A stretch of 64,000 bases of DNA from Sphingopyxis sp. JAI108 (GCF_013410105.1 NZ_JACCCJ010000001.1:1922001-1986000), one strand, 5' to 3'. Shown: positions 1-10,801, counted from the stretch's first letter. The notes: generated from the letters alone by a model not told the origin. Translations and numbers: made by a program.

Positions 1-2
1 CT

Positions 3-2515
<2,513 letters not shown>

Positions 2516-2519
<4 letters not shown>

Positions 2520-2827
2520 CGACGTCCGCGACCGCCTTCAAGGTGCTGACCCAGCAGCAATGGGCAGATTTCGAGCGCGAACGCGTGTTCCGTGGCGCGC
2601 CCGTGGATATCGCCGACGGTTATATCCATCTTTCGACCGCCGGGCAGCTCGAGGCGACGATCGCCAAATATTTCGCGGGCGAAAGCTGCCTGATGATCGT
2701 CGAGGTCGATCTCAACCTCCTCGGCGACGCCATCCGCTGGGAACCCGCACGCGGCGGCGACCTCTTCCCGCACATCTATGCCGAACTGCCGATCCACGCG
2801 GTGGTTAGCCTGCAACAGCGCGGCTGA
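2516..2827 (+). CDS. DUF952 family protein
   Basis: A 103-residue cytosolic protein of the DUF952 family. The family signature is clear: DGYIHLSTAGQ near residues 36-46 and the RWEPARGGDLFPHIY block near 74-88. The biochemical function of the family is not established, although it is sometimes compared with ADP-ribosyltransferase-like folds. The ATG overlaps the gyrA stop by 4 bases, so it is probably cotranscribed and translationally coupled with gyrA. A palindrome follows directly after the stop. The family call is firm; no function is claimed. Confidence 0.88.
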
Positions 2828-2831
2828 ACGC

Positions 2832-2856
2832 GTCACTCCCGCGGAAGCGGGGTGAC
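2832..2856. repeat. Short palindrome after gyrA–DUF952
   Basis: Inverted repeat with arms GTCACTCCCGC and GCGGGGTGAC around a GGAA loop. It is a degenerate single copy of the CATTCCCGC-type palindrome seen again near 5.1 kb. It may also end the gyrA transcript, but no T-run follows. Confidence 0.55.
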
Positions 2857-2954
2857 CGAATCTGTTGAACGAACATTTCCGACCTTTGGTCGTATCTTGC
2901 TTCGTGCATCCAAATAGTCCTACCACCGTCGCGCTTTGCGACCGGGGAGATTTG

Positions 2955-5027
2955 ATGATGCGCCTGATTTTGATCGCCGCCCTGCTGGCCTCCGCTGCAC
3001 CCGTTGCCGTCCACGCGCATGGTGAGCCTGCGCCCGCGGCCCCGTCGAAGCCCGTACCCAAGGAAGACCTGCTGAAACCCCCTGCCGACGCGGCGCGCTA
3101 TGTCGTCGTCTCCGAAGCCGGACAGCACGGTAGCCAATGGCGCTGGCAGCTTCCCGACGGCCGCACCGCCTATCGCTGGTCGCAGGAACTGCGGGGCTGG
3201 ATCACCGAGATGGATCAGGTCACGACCTTCGCGCCCGACGGCACGATCGCGGCGATGACCGTCCGCGGCGTGACTATGTCGGGCGACGCCGCCGAGGAAT
3301 TTCGAACCGCGAACGGCCGCGCGACGTGGAAAACCGCCAATGACGCCGGCGAAGCGGCTGCAGGTGGCTGGTACATCCCCGCGGGCGGCGTCGGCATCGC
3401 CAACGCCCCGCTGATCGGCGCGCTCGCCGCGGCGGGCGACAAGGGCCTGACCTTCCTGCCCAGCGGCAAGGGCCGCATGACCTTCGGTCCGACCGAGATC
3501 ATTCAGGGTCCCGCCGGCCCCAAGACGGTCCAGCTCGCCTTCATCAGCGGCATCCTGCCCTCGCCGCTCCCGGTCTGGCTCGACGAGCAGAAGCGCCATT
3601 TCGCCGACATCAGCTATATCTCGGTGATCCCCGCGGGTTATGAGGGCGCGCTCAAACAGCTTCGCGATGCGCAGGAAAAGGCGACCGCCGACACGGTCGC
3701 CGCCATCGCCAAACACTTCCTGACTCCCACCGCCAAGGCGCCGGTGCTGTTCGACAATGTCCGGCTGTTCGACGCCGATAAGGGCGAGTTCCTGCCCGCG
3801 CGCGCGGTGCTCGCGCAGGACGGAAAGATCGCCGCAGTCGGTGCTGCCGGATCGCTTGAGGCCCCTGCGGGCACGCGCATCATCGACGGGCGCGGCAAGA
3901 CGCTCGTCCCCGGCATCTGGGACAGCCACCTCCACATCGGCGACGACTGGGACGTGCTCTCCAACATGGCGAACGGCATCACCAGCTTCCGCAGCCCCGG
4001 GACGACCTTCGACCGCGCGGTCGATGCGACGAAACGCCGCGCCGAGGGCAGCCTGCTCATGGGTGAACCCTTCATCTCGGTCATCATCGACCGGAAGGAC
4101 CCGCTCGCCGCGCAGGGCGCCGAAGTCGTCAGTAGCGCCGAAGAGGCCATCGCCGCCGTCCGCCGCGTCAAGGATGCGGGCCTGTGGGGCGTCAAATTCT
4201 ACACCTCGATGAACCCCGCCTGGATCGCCCCCGCCGCGGCCGAGGCGCACCGGCTCGGCCTCCACGTCCACGGCCACGTTCCCGCGACGATGAAGCCGAG
4301 CGAGGCCGTCGCTGCGGGGTATGACGAGCTGACCCACCTCAATTTCGTCGTGATGGAATCGATGCCGCGCGAGGTGATCGACAAGGCGAATACGCGGGCG
4401 CGGATGGAAGGACCGGCGCGCTATTTCAAGGATGTCGATCTCGACGCCCCGTTGATGAAGAATTTTGTCGCCGACCTCGCGGCGAAAAAGACGATCATCG
4501 ACCCGACCATCGTCATTTTCGAGGGGATGCTGACGCAAGACGGCGGCAAACCGCACCCCGCCTATGCTCCATATATGGGCATCATCTCGCCCGTCATCGA
4601 ACGCTCGGCGTTCACGAGTGGCGGCTATCCGCTCGTCGAGGGTCTGACGCGCGACGATTATCGCAAAAGCTATGCGAAGATGGTCGAACTGGTCGGCCGG
4701 CTGCACAAGGCCGGCGTCCCGATCGTCGCGGGCACCGACGGCTGGGGGATAGAGCTCATCCGCGAGCTCGAAATCTACCGGCAGGCGGGCTTCACTCCCG
4801 CCGAAGCGCTCCGGAGCGCGACGATCCTCCCGGCCCGGATCGCCGGCGCCGACCAGCGCACCGGCTCGATCGTGGTGGGCAAGGAAGCCGACATGGTCCT
4901 CGTCGATGGCGACGCCTCGACCGACCTCGGCGCGCTCCGCCGCGTCGTAACGGTGGTCAGCGACGGCTATGTCATGGACGCCGACGAGTTGCGGAAAGCG
5001 GCGGGATATAGCGGGCGGCCGAAGTAG
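2955..5027 (+). CDS. Secreted amidohydrolase family protein
   Basis: Metal-dependent amidohydrolase of 690 residues. The reading frame is open from 2865, but the start at 2955 (or the adjacent ATG at 2958) follows GGGGAG and gives a clean signal peptide (MMRLILIAALLASAAPVAVHA), so export is expected. Residues ~30-260 form an N-terminal domain I do not recognise. The amidohydrolase barrel begins near 270, with the metal-binding HLH in WDSHLHIG, further His in HVHGHVP, and the late Asp in AGTDGWG. The last ~60 residues rebuild the composite beta domain (GKEADMVLVDGD). The substrate cannot be read from the sequence; peptidase, imidazolonepropionase-like or organophosphate hydrolase relatives are possible. 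Upstream spacing suggests its own promoter. Confidence 0.85.
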   Translation: MMRLILIAALLASAAPVAVHAHGEPAPAAPSKPVPKEDLLKPPADAARYVVVSEAGQHGSQWRWQLPDGRTAYRWSQELRGWITEMDQVTTFAPDGTIAAMTVRGVTMSGDAAEEFRTANGRATWKTANDAGEAAAGGWYIPAGGVGIANAPLIGALAAAGDKGLTFLPSGKGRMTFGPTEIIQGPAGPKTVQLAFISGILPSPLPVWLDEQKRHFADISYISVIPAGYEGALKQLRDAQEKATADTVAAIAKHFLTPTAKAPVLFDNVRLFDADKGEFLPARAVLAQDGKIAAVGAAGSLEAPAGTRIIDGRGKTLVPGIWDSHLHIGDDWDVLSNMANGITSFRSPGTTFDRAVDATKRRAEGSLLMGEPFISVIIDRKDPLAAQGAEVVSSAEEAIAAVRRVKDAGLWGVKFYTSMNPAWIAPAAAEAHRLGLHVHGHVPATMKPSEAVAAGYDELTHLNFVVMESMPREVIDKANTRARMEGPARYFKDVDLDAPLMKNFVADLAAKKTIIDPTIVIFEGMLTQDGGKPHPAYAPYMGIISPVIERSAFTSGGYPLVEGLTRDDYRKSYAKMVELVGRLHKAGVPIVAGTDGWGIELIRELEIYRQAGFTPAEALRSATILPARIAGADQRTGSIVVGKEADMVLVDGDASTDLGALRRVVTVVSDGYVMDADELRKAAGYSGRPK

Positions 5028-5125
5028 AGGGCCTGCACGCCCAAATTTCCTTGCACCACGCCGGCCTGATCCGCGATGACACTCGACCGCTTTGGAGCGG
5101 CGAGCGGACGTTCCCACCCCAACCT

Positions 5126-5206
5126 CGTCATTCCCGCGAAAGCGGGAACCCAGTCTGGGGTCAGCGCACGCACACTCTGGATCCCCGCTTTCGGGGAGAT
5201 GACGAC
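5126..5206. repeat. Intergenic palindromic repeat, CGTCATTCCCGCGAAAGCGGGAA type
   Basis: Two hairpin halves face each other: CGTCATTCCCGCGAAAGCGGGAA on the left and ATCCCCGCTTTCGGGGAGATGACG on the right. Each half is itself palindromic and the outer ends (CGTCAT/ATGACG) also pair. This is a typical dispersed sphingomonad intergenic element. The rest of the 5028-5248 gap holds no gene that I can see. Confidence 0.8.
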
Positions 5207-5248
5207 GTAAGACGGCCGACGATCTCTAGTTTCGGCCGAAGCCCAGCC

Positions 5249-5473
5249 TCAAACCAAAAACATCATGGTCGCGGTAAAGAAAATCGCGAAGCTCTGCAGG
5301 AACAGCCGGAAATCATTGCCCGAAAAGATCGTCACCGGCTCACGATGCGCGGCCAGCGCCGCGCGCAGCTCGCCTTGCCAATCCTCGGGCGCATTCAGGC
5401 GCGCAATCGCCAATTGCCGTGCGCCGTGCGCACGCACACGCTCGCGAATGTCGATATGATCGTCCGACTCCAT
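5249..5473 (-). CDS. Small tail-anchored membrane protein, unknown function
   Basis: Predicted 74-residue protein with a charged soluble N-terminus (rich in Asp, Arg and Ala) and a single hydrophobic segment at the very C-terminus (FLQSFAIFFTATMMFLV), which would make it tail-anchored. I do not recognise the family. Support for reality: it sits alone in a gap between real genes on the opposite and same strands, and its composition is protein-like rather than the Arg/Pro-rich pattern of shadow frames. Against it: the ribosome-binding site before the ATG is weak (GGGTGC). Confidence 0.5.
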   Translation of the reverse strand: MESDDHIDIRERVRAHGARQLAIARLNAPEDWQGELRAALAAHREPVTIFSGNDFRLFLQSFAIFFTATMMFLV

Positions 5474-5568
5474 GCACCCAAGGCTAGGGGGATGTTAACG
5501 AGTCGATAAGGTTAAAAGAGTGTTAATGCCGCCACCGTCCCACGGCGGGACGCTTCGACGCTCACGCC

Positions 5569-6285
5569 TTAACCTTTGGGCATCGATCGGACGCGAAGCC
5601 GTTGCCCGTCTTTCGCGCCCGCCTGGAACGGCTTGCACCGTGCGGGCTTCATCCGCGGCCCCAGGCACAAGCGCACTTCGTTCAGCCAACCCTGCCGGTC
5701 GGCCGACACCGCAATCATCGGCACCGTCACCCCTCGATTGGCGGCGGCGAAGGCGCGTCGAATGCTCCCCGCCGTCTGCGGTTTCACGGCGAGCGCCGTC
5801 ATGTCGGGAAAGCGGACGGCGCGGAACAATATATCGGCCGCGCGGAAATAGGCGGCGGGATGCGGGCTCATGCACGTCCCATGCTTTGCCCATTCATGCT
5901 GGAGCAGCTGCGCCGACGGCGTCATGCACATATGTTTCCGCAACACCGGTTGCGGCACTATCTTCGCCGGGCGGCACCATTGCGGGTAAGCGGGACCGTC
6001 GGCCTCGGGCCACAGCCCGTGCAGCACCCAGCCGAAGCGGCCATTCTCGCCCGCGCATTGGAACCGGTCGCGCGCGCCCTTGGGGTTCCGCACGTCGGCG
6101 CAATGCTGCGGCGACCAGCTCATGGCGAGCAGATAGCCCGTGATCGCGGGCTTGCGCACCGGTTCGCCGCGCTTCGGCTGTTCGAGGCGCGGGACCGGGA
6201 TCCGGTCGGGAACCGAGCAGGCCAGCGATTGCGCCTGCGCCGCGACCGGCACCAACGCCAGCGCGACGGCGCTAAACCAGCGCAA
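5569..6285 (-). CDS. Ribonuclease T2 family protein, secreted
   Basis: Endoribonuclease of the T2 family, which cleaves single-stranded RNA through a 2',3'-cyclic phosphate. The 238-residue product has a signal peptide (about residues 1-19, cleavage after AQA), so it acts in the periplasm or outside. Both catalytic boxes are present: CAS1 FGWVLHGLWPE with His89, and CAS2 HEWAKHGTC with His130, Glu131 and His135. Several Cys can form the usual disulfides. It starts 14 bases inside the 3' end of nadC, so translation is probably coupled to nadC. Confidence 0.9.
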   Translation of the reverse strand: MRWFSAVALALVPVAAQAQSLACSVPDRIPVPRLEQPKRGEPVRKPAITGYLLAMSWSPQHCADVRNPKGARDRFQCAGENGRFGWVLHGLWPEADGPAYPQWCRPAKIVPQPVLRKHMCMTPSAQLLQHEWAKHGTCMSPHPAAYFRAADILFRAVRFPDMTALAVKPQTAGSIRRAFAAANRGVTVPMIAVSADRQGWLNEVRLCLGPRMKPARCKPFQAGAKDGQRLRVRSMPKG

Positions 6286-7120
6286 AATCGAGCCCGATGT
6301 CCGCCGCCGGCGCCGACTGCGTCAGCCGCCCGACCGACACATAGGTCACGCCCGTCGCGCCGATGTCGCGGATCGTATCAAGCCGTACCCCGCCCGACGC
6401 CTCGGTCGGCACCTTGCCGCCGACCAGCGCGACGCACTGGCGCAGTTCGTCGAGGCTCATGTTGTCGAGCAGCAGGTGCGTCGCGCCGGTATTCAGCGCG
6501 GGTTCGACTTGCGCCACGCGATCGACCTCGACGATGATGTCGGCGATTCCCGCCACGACCGCGCGCCGCACCGCCTCCTCGACCGATCCCGCGACGGCGA
6601 CATGATTGTCCTTGATCATCGCCGCGTCCCACAGGCCCATACGATGGTTTTTCGCGCCGCCCATCCGCGTCGCATATTTCTCGAGCACGCGCAGGCCGGG
6701 GATCGTCTTGCGCGTGTCGAGCAATGTCGCGCCGGTCCCCGCGAGCGCATCGACATATTGCCGCGTCATCGTCGCGATGCCCGACAGATGCTGCACCGTG
6801 TTGAGCGCCGACCGCTCGGCCGTCAGCATCGCGCGCGCATTGCCCGACAGGCGCATCAGGTCGCTGCCCTCGGCGGCTTCAGTGCCTTCCTCGATCAGAA
6901 TCTCGATCTCCATCGCGGGTTCGAGCGCGCGAAAGAAGCGCTCGGCGATCGGCAGCCCCGCGACGATGATCGCATCGCGGCTGTCCATCACCCCGCCAAA
7001 GCGTGCATCGGCGGGGATCGTCGCCATCGAGGTAATGTCGCCCCCCGCCCCCAGATCCTCGGCCAAGGTGGCGCGAACAAAGGCATCGAGGTCGAAATCG
7101 GGAAGCGAGAATTGGGTCAT
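6272..7120 (-). CDS. nadC: Nicotinate-nucleotide pyrophosphorylase (carboxylating)
   Basis: Quinolinate phosphoribosyltransferase: quinolinate + PRPP gives nicotinate mononucleotide, CO2 and PPi, in de novo NAD synthesis. The start at 7120 (MTQFSLPDFDLD) follows AGGT; the frame is open 10 codons further upstream without better signals. Family motifs: LAEDLGAGGDIT near the N-terminus, LSGIATMT, LDTRKTIPGLR, KNHRMGLWDAAMIKDNH and EASGGV. Length (282 residues) is normal. No nadA or nadB is nearby. It is the first gene of a two-gene leftward unit with the RNase T2 gene. Confidence 0.95.
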   Translation of the reverse strand: MTQFSLPDFDLDAFVRATLAEDLGAGGDITSMATIPADARFGGVMDSRDAIIVAGLPIAERFFRALEPAMEIEILIEEGTEAAEGSDLMRLSGNARAMLTAERSALNTVQHLSGIATMTRQYVDALAGTGATLLDTRKTIPGLRVLEKYATRMGGAKNHRMGLWDAAMIKDNHVAVAGSVEEAVRRAVVAGIADIIVEVDRVAQVEPALNTGATHLLLDNMSLDELRQCVALVGGKVPTEASGGVRLDTIRDIGATGVTYVSVGRLTQSAPAADIGLDFALV

Positions 7121-7156
7121 GCGACCTGCGATAATCCGCCCGTCCAGCAAATCAAC

Positions 7157-7172
7157 TTGACGTTTACGTCAA
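7157..7172. promoter_or_regulatory. Probable operator, TTGACGT-tt-ACGTCAA palindrome
   Basis: Perfect 7-base arms around a 2-base spacer, between the divergent nadC and flavoprotein starts and 40 bases upstream of the latter's ATG. It shares the core CGTTTACGT with a palindrome upstream of the acyl-CoA dehydrogenase gene near 56.4 kb. The shape recalls operators of MerR-type regulators of branched-chain/fatty-acid catabolism (LiuR-like); the regulator itself is not in the window. Confidence 0.5.
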
Positions 7173-7211
7173 CTGGCGCTGACATGGAGCAAATATGAAC
7201 GGAGAGGTCCC

Positions 7212-8348
7212 ATGCAATCCCCCATCTGCGCCCTGCTCGGCATCGAATTCCCGCTGCTTGCCTTTTCGCACTGCCGCGACGTCGTTGTCGCTGTGTCGAA
7301 AGCCGGCGGCATGGGGGTATTCGGCGCCGCCGCCCTCCCGCCCGAGCGGCTCGAGGAAGAGCTTGCATGGATCGACGCGCATATCGGCGGACGCCCCTAT
7401 GGCGTCGACCTGATCGTGCCGAACAGCTTCGCGGGTAAGGGCGACGCGCCTTCGCCCGCCGCCGCGAAAGTGCCCGAAACGCATCTGCGATTCGCCGCCG
7501 ACCTCCTCGGCAAATTCGACGTCGATGCCGCCGGGCTGACGGCCGCTATGGAAACCCGGCAGAGCTTCGGCGACAATATGCACGAGGATGGCGCGGCGAA
7601 GCTGCTCGAAGTGGCCTTCCGCCATCCGATCAAGCTGATCGCCAACGCGCTCGGCGTTCCGCCGCCGCTGATGCTCGAACTCGGCAAGCGTCATAATGTG
7701 CCGGTCGCCGCGCTCGTCGGCACACGCGACCACGCGCTGGCGCAAGTTCGTGCGGGTGTCGATATTCTCGTGGTCGCGGGCGGCGAGGCGGGCGGCCATT
7801 GCGGCGAGGTCGCGACGATGGTGCTCGTCCCCGAAGTCGCCGCGGCGGTCGAAGCCGTGGGCGCGAACACCCCGATCCTCGCCGCTGGCGGCATTGTCAC
7901 CGGGCGCCAGATGGCGGCAGCGATGGCGATGGGCGCGCACGGCGCCTGGTGCGGCTCGGTATGGCTGACGACCGCCGAGGCCGAAACCAACCCTGTGGTG
8001 AAGGAAAAGATGCTCGCTGCCTCGGCGCGCGATACCGTGCGATCGAAAAGCCGCACCGGAAAACCCTCGCGCCAGCTCCGCTCGCCGTGGACCGACGCAT
8101 GGGAAGCCGAAGGTGCGCCAAAACCCCTGCCGATGCCGCTGCAATCGCTGGTCAGCGAACCCGCGCTGCGCAAGGTCGATAAATTGTCCGAAGGCGGGCA
8201 CGAGGGGGCAAAGGCGCTTGCGACCTATTGGGTCGGCCAGGGGGTCGGCCTGATGAACGAGGCGATGGGCGCCGGACAGGTCGTGCAGGCATTCAAGGAA
8301 GACTGGGTCGCCGCCTGCGAACGGCTCAACGGCTTTATCGGCGACTAG
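7212..8348 (+). CDS. Nitronate monooxygenase-type flavoprotein
   Basis: FMN-dependent TIM-barrel enzyme of the 2-nitropropane dioxygenase/nitronate monooxygenase family, 378 residues. The FMN phosphate-binding region VVAGGEAGGHCGEV is near residues 178-191 and a second glycine-rich block (ILAAGGIVTGRQMAAAMAMGAHG) lies near 220-242. Members detoxify alkyl nitronates, but others act as NAD(P)H:quinone or fatty-acid reductases, so the substrate is open. A palindromic operator lies just upstream and a strong bidirectional terminator just downstream, so it is a single-gene unit. Confidence 0.88.
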   Translation: MQSPICALLGIEFPLLAFSHCRDVVVAVSKAGGMGVFGAAALPPERLEEELAWIDAHIGGRPYGVDLIVPNSFAGKGDAPSPAAAKVPETHLRFAADLLGKFDVDAAGLTAAMETRQSFGDNMHEDGAAKLLEVAFRHPIKLIANALGVPPPLMLELGKRHNVPVAALVGTRDHALAQVRAGVDILVVAGGEAGGHCGEVATMVLVPEVAAAVEAVGANTPILAAGGIVTGRQMAAAMAMGAHGAWCGSVWLTTAEAETNPVVKEKMLAASARDTVRSKSRTGKPSRQLRSPWTDAWEAEGAPKPLPMPLQSLVSEPALRKVDKLSEGGHEGAKALATYWVGQGVGLMNEAMGAGQVVQAFKEDWVAACERLNGFIGD

Positions 8349-8353
8349 GCAAA

Positions 8354-8379
8354 AAAATCCCCACCGAAGTGGGGATTTT
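8354..8379. terminator. Bidirectional rho-independent terminator
   Basis: Stem AAAATCCCCAC / GTGGGGATTTT with a CGAA tetraloop. A run of seven A precedes it and four T follow, so it works in both directions. It separates the convergent flavoprotein and cyclophilin genes. Confidence 0.9.
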
Positions 8380-8385
8380 CTGAAA

Positions 8386-8832
8386 TCAGCCGATGGTCGC
8401 CTTGACGATCTTGCCGGGTTCGCGCGGCGGCTCGCCCTTGGGCAGTGCGTCGACATTTTCCATGCCTTCGGTCACTTCGCCCCAGACCGTATACTGGTTG
8501 TCGAGGAATCGCGCGTCGTCGAAGCAGATGAAGAACTGGCTGTTCGCGCTGTTGGGGTTCTGCGCACGCGCCATCGAGCAAACGCCGCGGACGTGCGGCT
8601 CGCTATTGAATTCCTGCGGCAGGTCGGGAAGCTGGCTGCCGCCCATGCCGGTACCCGTCGGGTCGCCGCCCTGCGCCATGAATCCGGGGATCACGCGGTG
8701 GAACACGACGCCATCGTAAAAGCCTTCCTTGGCGAGGGTCGAGATTCGCTCGACGTGCTGCGGCGCGAGGTCGGGGCGCAGGCGGATGACGACATCGCCG
8801 GTCGAGAGCGAAAGCGTGAGGGTTTCGGACAT
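8386..8832 (-). CDS. Cyclophilin-type peptidyl-prolyl cis-trans isomerase
   Basis: Accelerates proline isomerisation during protein folding. The start MSETLTLSLSTGDV at 8832 follows AGGAG; 12 further in-frame codons upstream are not needed. The 148-residue product has no signal peptide, so it is cytosolic (PpiB-like). Cyclophilin motifs: FHRVIPGFMAQGGDPTGTG near residues 43-61, then FNSEPHVRGVCSMARA, NSANSQFFIC and WGEVTEGMENV. A single-gene unit ended by the shared terminator. Confidence 0.95.
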   Translation of the reverse strand: MSETLTLSLSTGDVVIRLRPDLAPQHVERISTLAKEGFYDGVVFHRVIPGFMAQGGDPTGTGMGGSQLPDLPQEFNSEPHVRGVCSMARAQNPNSANSQFFICFDDARFLDNQYTVWGEVTEGMENVDALPKGEPPREPGKIVKATIG

Positions 8833-8990
8833 ATTGAAGCTCCTGATGGTCTGATTTGGCGGTGCCATAGCGGGGCACAGCCCTCAAGGCCAAGGTCTAA
8901 TTGTGGAAAAGGCGTTCGCGGCGTTGCCATCGGCAGGTGGCGGCACTAGGGGAAAGCTCGGACGCCGCAAGAGACCGGGAGGACCGCGCG

Positions 8991-10436
8991 ATGGACAAAC
9001 GCGAAGAATCCCTGCCGCCCGACGATGCAGCGATCGTCGATGACCGCGAAGCCGCTCTCCGCGAACCCGAAACCGAACTCGATGAAGACGACCGGCTGAA
9101 ACCCCAATTCGTCCGTGACGTGATCGAACTTGCCGAAGCCGGCGAAGCCGAAGCGGCGCGCGAACGCGTCGGCCGCCTCCATCCCGCCGACATCGCCGAC
9201 CTGTTCGAACTCGCGCGCACCGACGAGCGCCCGATGCTGGCCGCCGTGCTCGGCGACATGCTTTCCGCCGACGTGCTCGCGGAGATGAACGATTATGTCC
9301 GCGAGGAGCTGATCGACCTGCTCGCGCCCGAGCAAGTCGCCGAACTCGCTTCCGAACTCGATACCGACGATGCCGTCGCGATCATCGAGGACATGGAGGA
9401 GGACGAGCAGCAGGCGGTTCTCCAGGCGATGGAGCCCGAAGATCGCGCCGCGATCGAGGACGCTCTGTCCTTCCCCGAGGAATCGGCGGGCCGTCTGATG
9501 CAGCGCGACCTCGTCGCGGTGCCCGAACATGTCACCGTGGGCGACGTGATCGACCGGCTGCGCGAAGACGCCGATCTCGCCAGCGATTTCTGGGAAATCT
9601 TTGTTGTCGATCCGATGCACAAGCCGGTCGGCACATGCCAGCTGAGCTGGATACTTCGCACCCCGCGCGACATCGCCATCAGCGATGTGATGAAACGCGA
9701 GCAAACGCTGATTCCGGTCGACATGGATCAGGAAGAAGTCGCGTTGCGCTTCCAGAAATATGCGCTGATCTCCGCCGCTGTGGTCGACAAGGCGGGGCGC
9801 CTTGTCGGCATGATCACCGTCGATGACATCGTCCATATCATTCAGGAAGAGGCCGGCGAGGACATCCTGCGCCTGTCGGGCGCCGGCGACGGCGACATCA
9901 ACGAGCCGATCCGCGAAACCTATAGCGCGCGCGTCCGCTGGCTGATCGCCAATCTCGGCACCGCGCTCGTCGCCTCGACGATCGTTGGCCTGTTCGGCGG
10001 CGCGATCGAACATATGGTCGCGCTCGCGGCGCTGATGCCGATCGTCGCGGGGGTGGGCGGCAACGCCGGGACGCAGACGCTCGCGGTCACGGTCCGCGCA
10101 CTTGCCATGAACCAGCTCACCGATTCGAACAGCTGGCGCGCGATCTGGCGCGAGATGAAGATCGCGCTGCTCAACGGCGGGACGATTGCCCTGATCGCGG
10201 GCACGGCCACTGCGCTCTGGTTTGCGAACCCGATGCTCGGCGGGGTCATCGCAGCGGCGATGATCGTCAATATTTTCGTCGCCGGCGTGGCAGGCGTCGC
10301 GATCCCGTTGCTGCTCGACCGGCTCGATCAGGATCCCGCGGTGGCCAGCTCGATCTTCGTCACCATGACCACCGATTCCATGGGTTTTCTGGCGTTCCTC
10401 GGGCTCGCGGTGCTCAGCGGATTGACTTCGCTCTGA
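8991..10436 (+). CDS. mgtE: Magnesium transporter MgtE
   Basis: Mg2+-gated Mg2+ channel of the inner membrane, 481 residues from the ATG at 8991, which follows GGGAGG. The acidic N-terminal helical-repeat domain (DIADLFELA, LLAPEQVAELASELDTDDAVAIIEDM) covers residues ~40-150. A CBS-domain pair (~150-280, with ISDVMKREQTLIPVD and GMITVDDIVHIIQEE) senses Mg2+. The five-helix transmembrane domain follows, with VGGNAGTQTLAVTVRALA forming the pore region. Domain order and length are typical. No partner genes. Confidence 0.96.
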   Translation: MDKREESLPPDDAAIVDDREAALREPETELDEDDRLKPQFVRDVIELAEAGEAEAARERVGRLHPADIADLFELARTDERPMLAAVLGDMLSADVLAEMNDYVREELIDLLAPEQVAELASELDTDDAVAIIEDMEEDEQQAVLQAMEPEDRAAIEDALSFPEESAGRLMQRDLVAVPEHVTVGDVIDRLREDADLASDFWEIFVVDPMHKPVGTCQLSWILRTPRDIAISDVMKREQTLIPVDMDQEEVALRFQKYALISAAVVDKAGRLVGMITVDDIVHIIQEEAGEDILRLSGAGDGDINEPIRETYSARVRWLIANLGTALVASTIVGLFGGAIEHMVALAALMPIVAGVGGNAGTQTLAVTVRALAMNQLTDSNSWRAIWREMKIALLNGGTIALIAGTATALWFANPMLGGVIAAAMIVNIFVAGVAGVAIPLLLDRLDQDPAVASSIFVTMTTDSMGFLAFLGLAVLSGLTSL

Positions 10437-10474
10437 TCGCAAGTCCCTGGAATCCAAGCGATTCAAAAGATTCA

Positions 10475-10506
10475 CGAAAAAAAATTTATCGCGGCGATTT
10501 TTTTCG
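10475..10506 (+). terminator. A/T-armed inverted repeat after mgtE
   Basis: CGAAAAAAAAT and ATTTTTTTCG pair around an 11-base loop (TTATCGCGGCG region). A plausible but unusual terminator for mgtE: the T-run is part of the stem. Confidence 0.45.
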
Positions 10507-10581
10507 GGAACTCTGGGCCATGTAGCTCGTTTCCCATTCGAGCAGCGGTCATCGCCCCCCCGCAGCGCTGCTCAGCAACAT

Positions 10582-10631
10582 TGGCCCGGCCCGCATTCCC
10601 TCCCCCCCCTCGAAGCGTGCCGGGCCATTTT
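10582..10631 (+). ncRNA. C-rich hairpin, candidate end of a small RNA or leader
   Basis: Perfect 9-base stem TGGCCCGGC / GCCGGGCCA encloses a 28-base loop that contains an eight-C run inside CCCTCCCCCCCCTC, and TTTTG follows. This is terminator architecture with an anti-Shine-Dalgarno-like loop, as in alphaproteobacterial C-rich small RNAs. It lies 26 bases before the entericidin ATG, so it could instead be a leader attenuator. The 5' end is not visible; the transcript could begin anywhere after ~10510. Confidence 0.4.
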
Positions 10632-10657
10632 GCGTCCATCTTGGAGAGGTTAGAAAC

Positions 10658-10786
10658 ATGACGAGTTTCCGTGCAATTCTTCTCGCCCTTCTCGCCAGTG
10701 TTCTGGTTACGGGCTGCAACACGGTGAAGGGCGCTGGTCGCGATATCGAGTCGGTCGGACAGGCCGGCAGCGACGCTATCGACTGA
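10658..10786 (+). CDS. Entericidin-like small lipoprotein
   Basis: A 42-residue lipoprotein of the entericidin EcnA/EcnB family. A hydrophobic signal of about 19 residues ends in the lipobox LVTGC, followed by NTVKGAGRDIESVGQAGSDA, the family's characteristic short mature part. The ATG follows GGAGAGG. In enterics the paired entericidins are a stress-linked antidote/bacteriolysin; in alphaproteobacteria the role is unknown and single copies are common. The transcript appears to end in a hairpin inside the 3' end of the convergent tatC. Confidence 0.88.
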   Translation: MTSFRAILLALLASVLVTGCNTVKGAGRDIESVGQAGSDAID

Positions 10787-10801
10787 TTTTGACGACTTAC
10801 C

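Noticed and set aside
2805..5117. A 770-codon open frame antisense to the amidohydrolase gene
   Set aside because: Its translation is rich in Arg, Asp, Gly and His without any domain, and the sense strand encodes a complete amidohydrolase. Long antisense frames are expected in GC-rich DNA.
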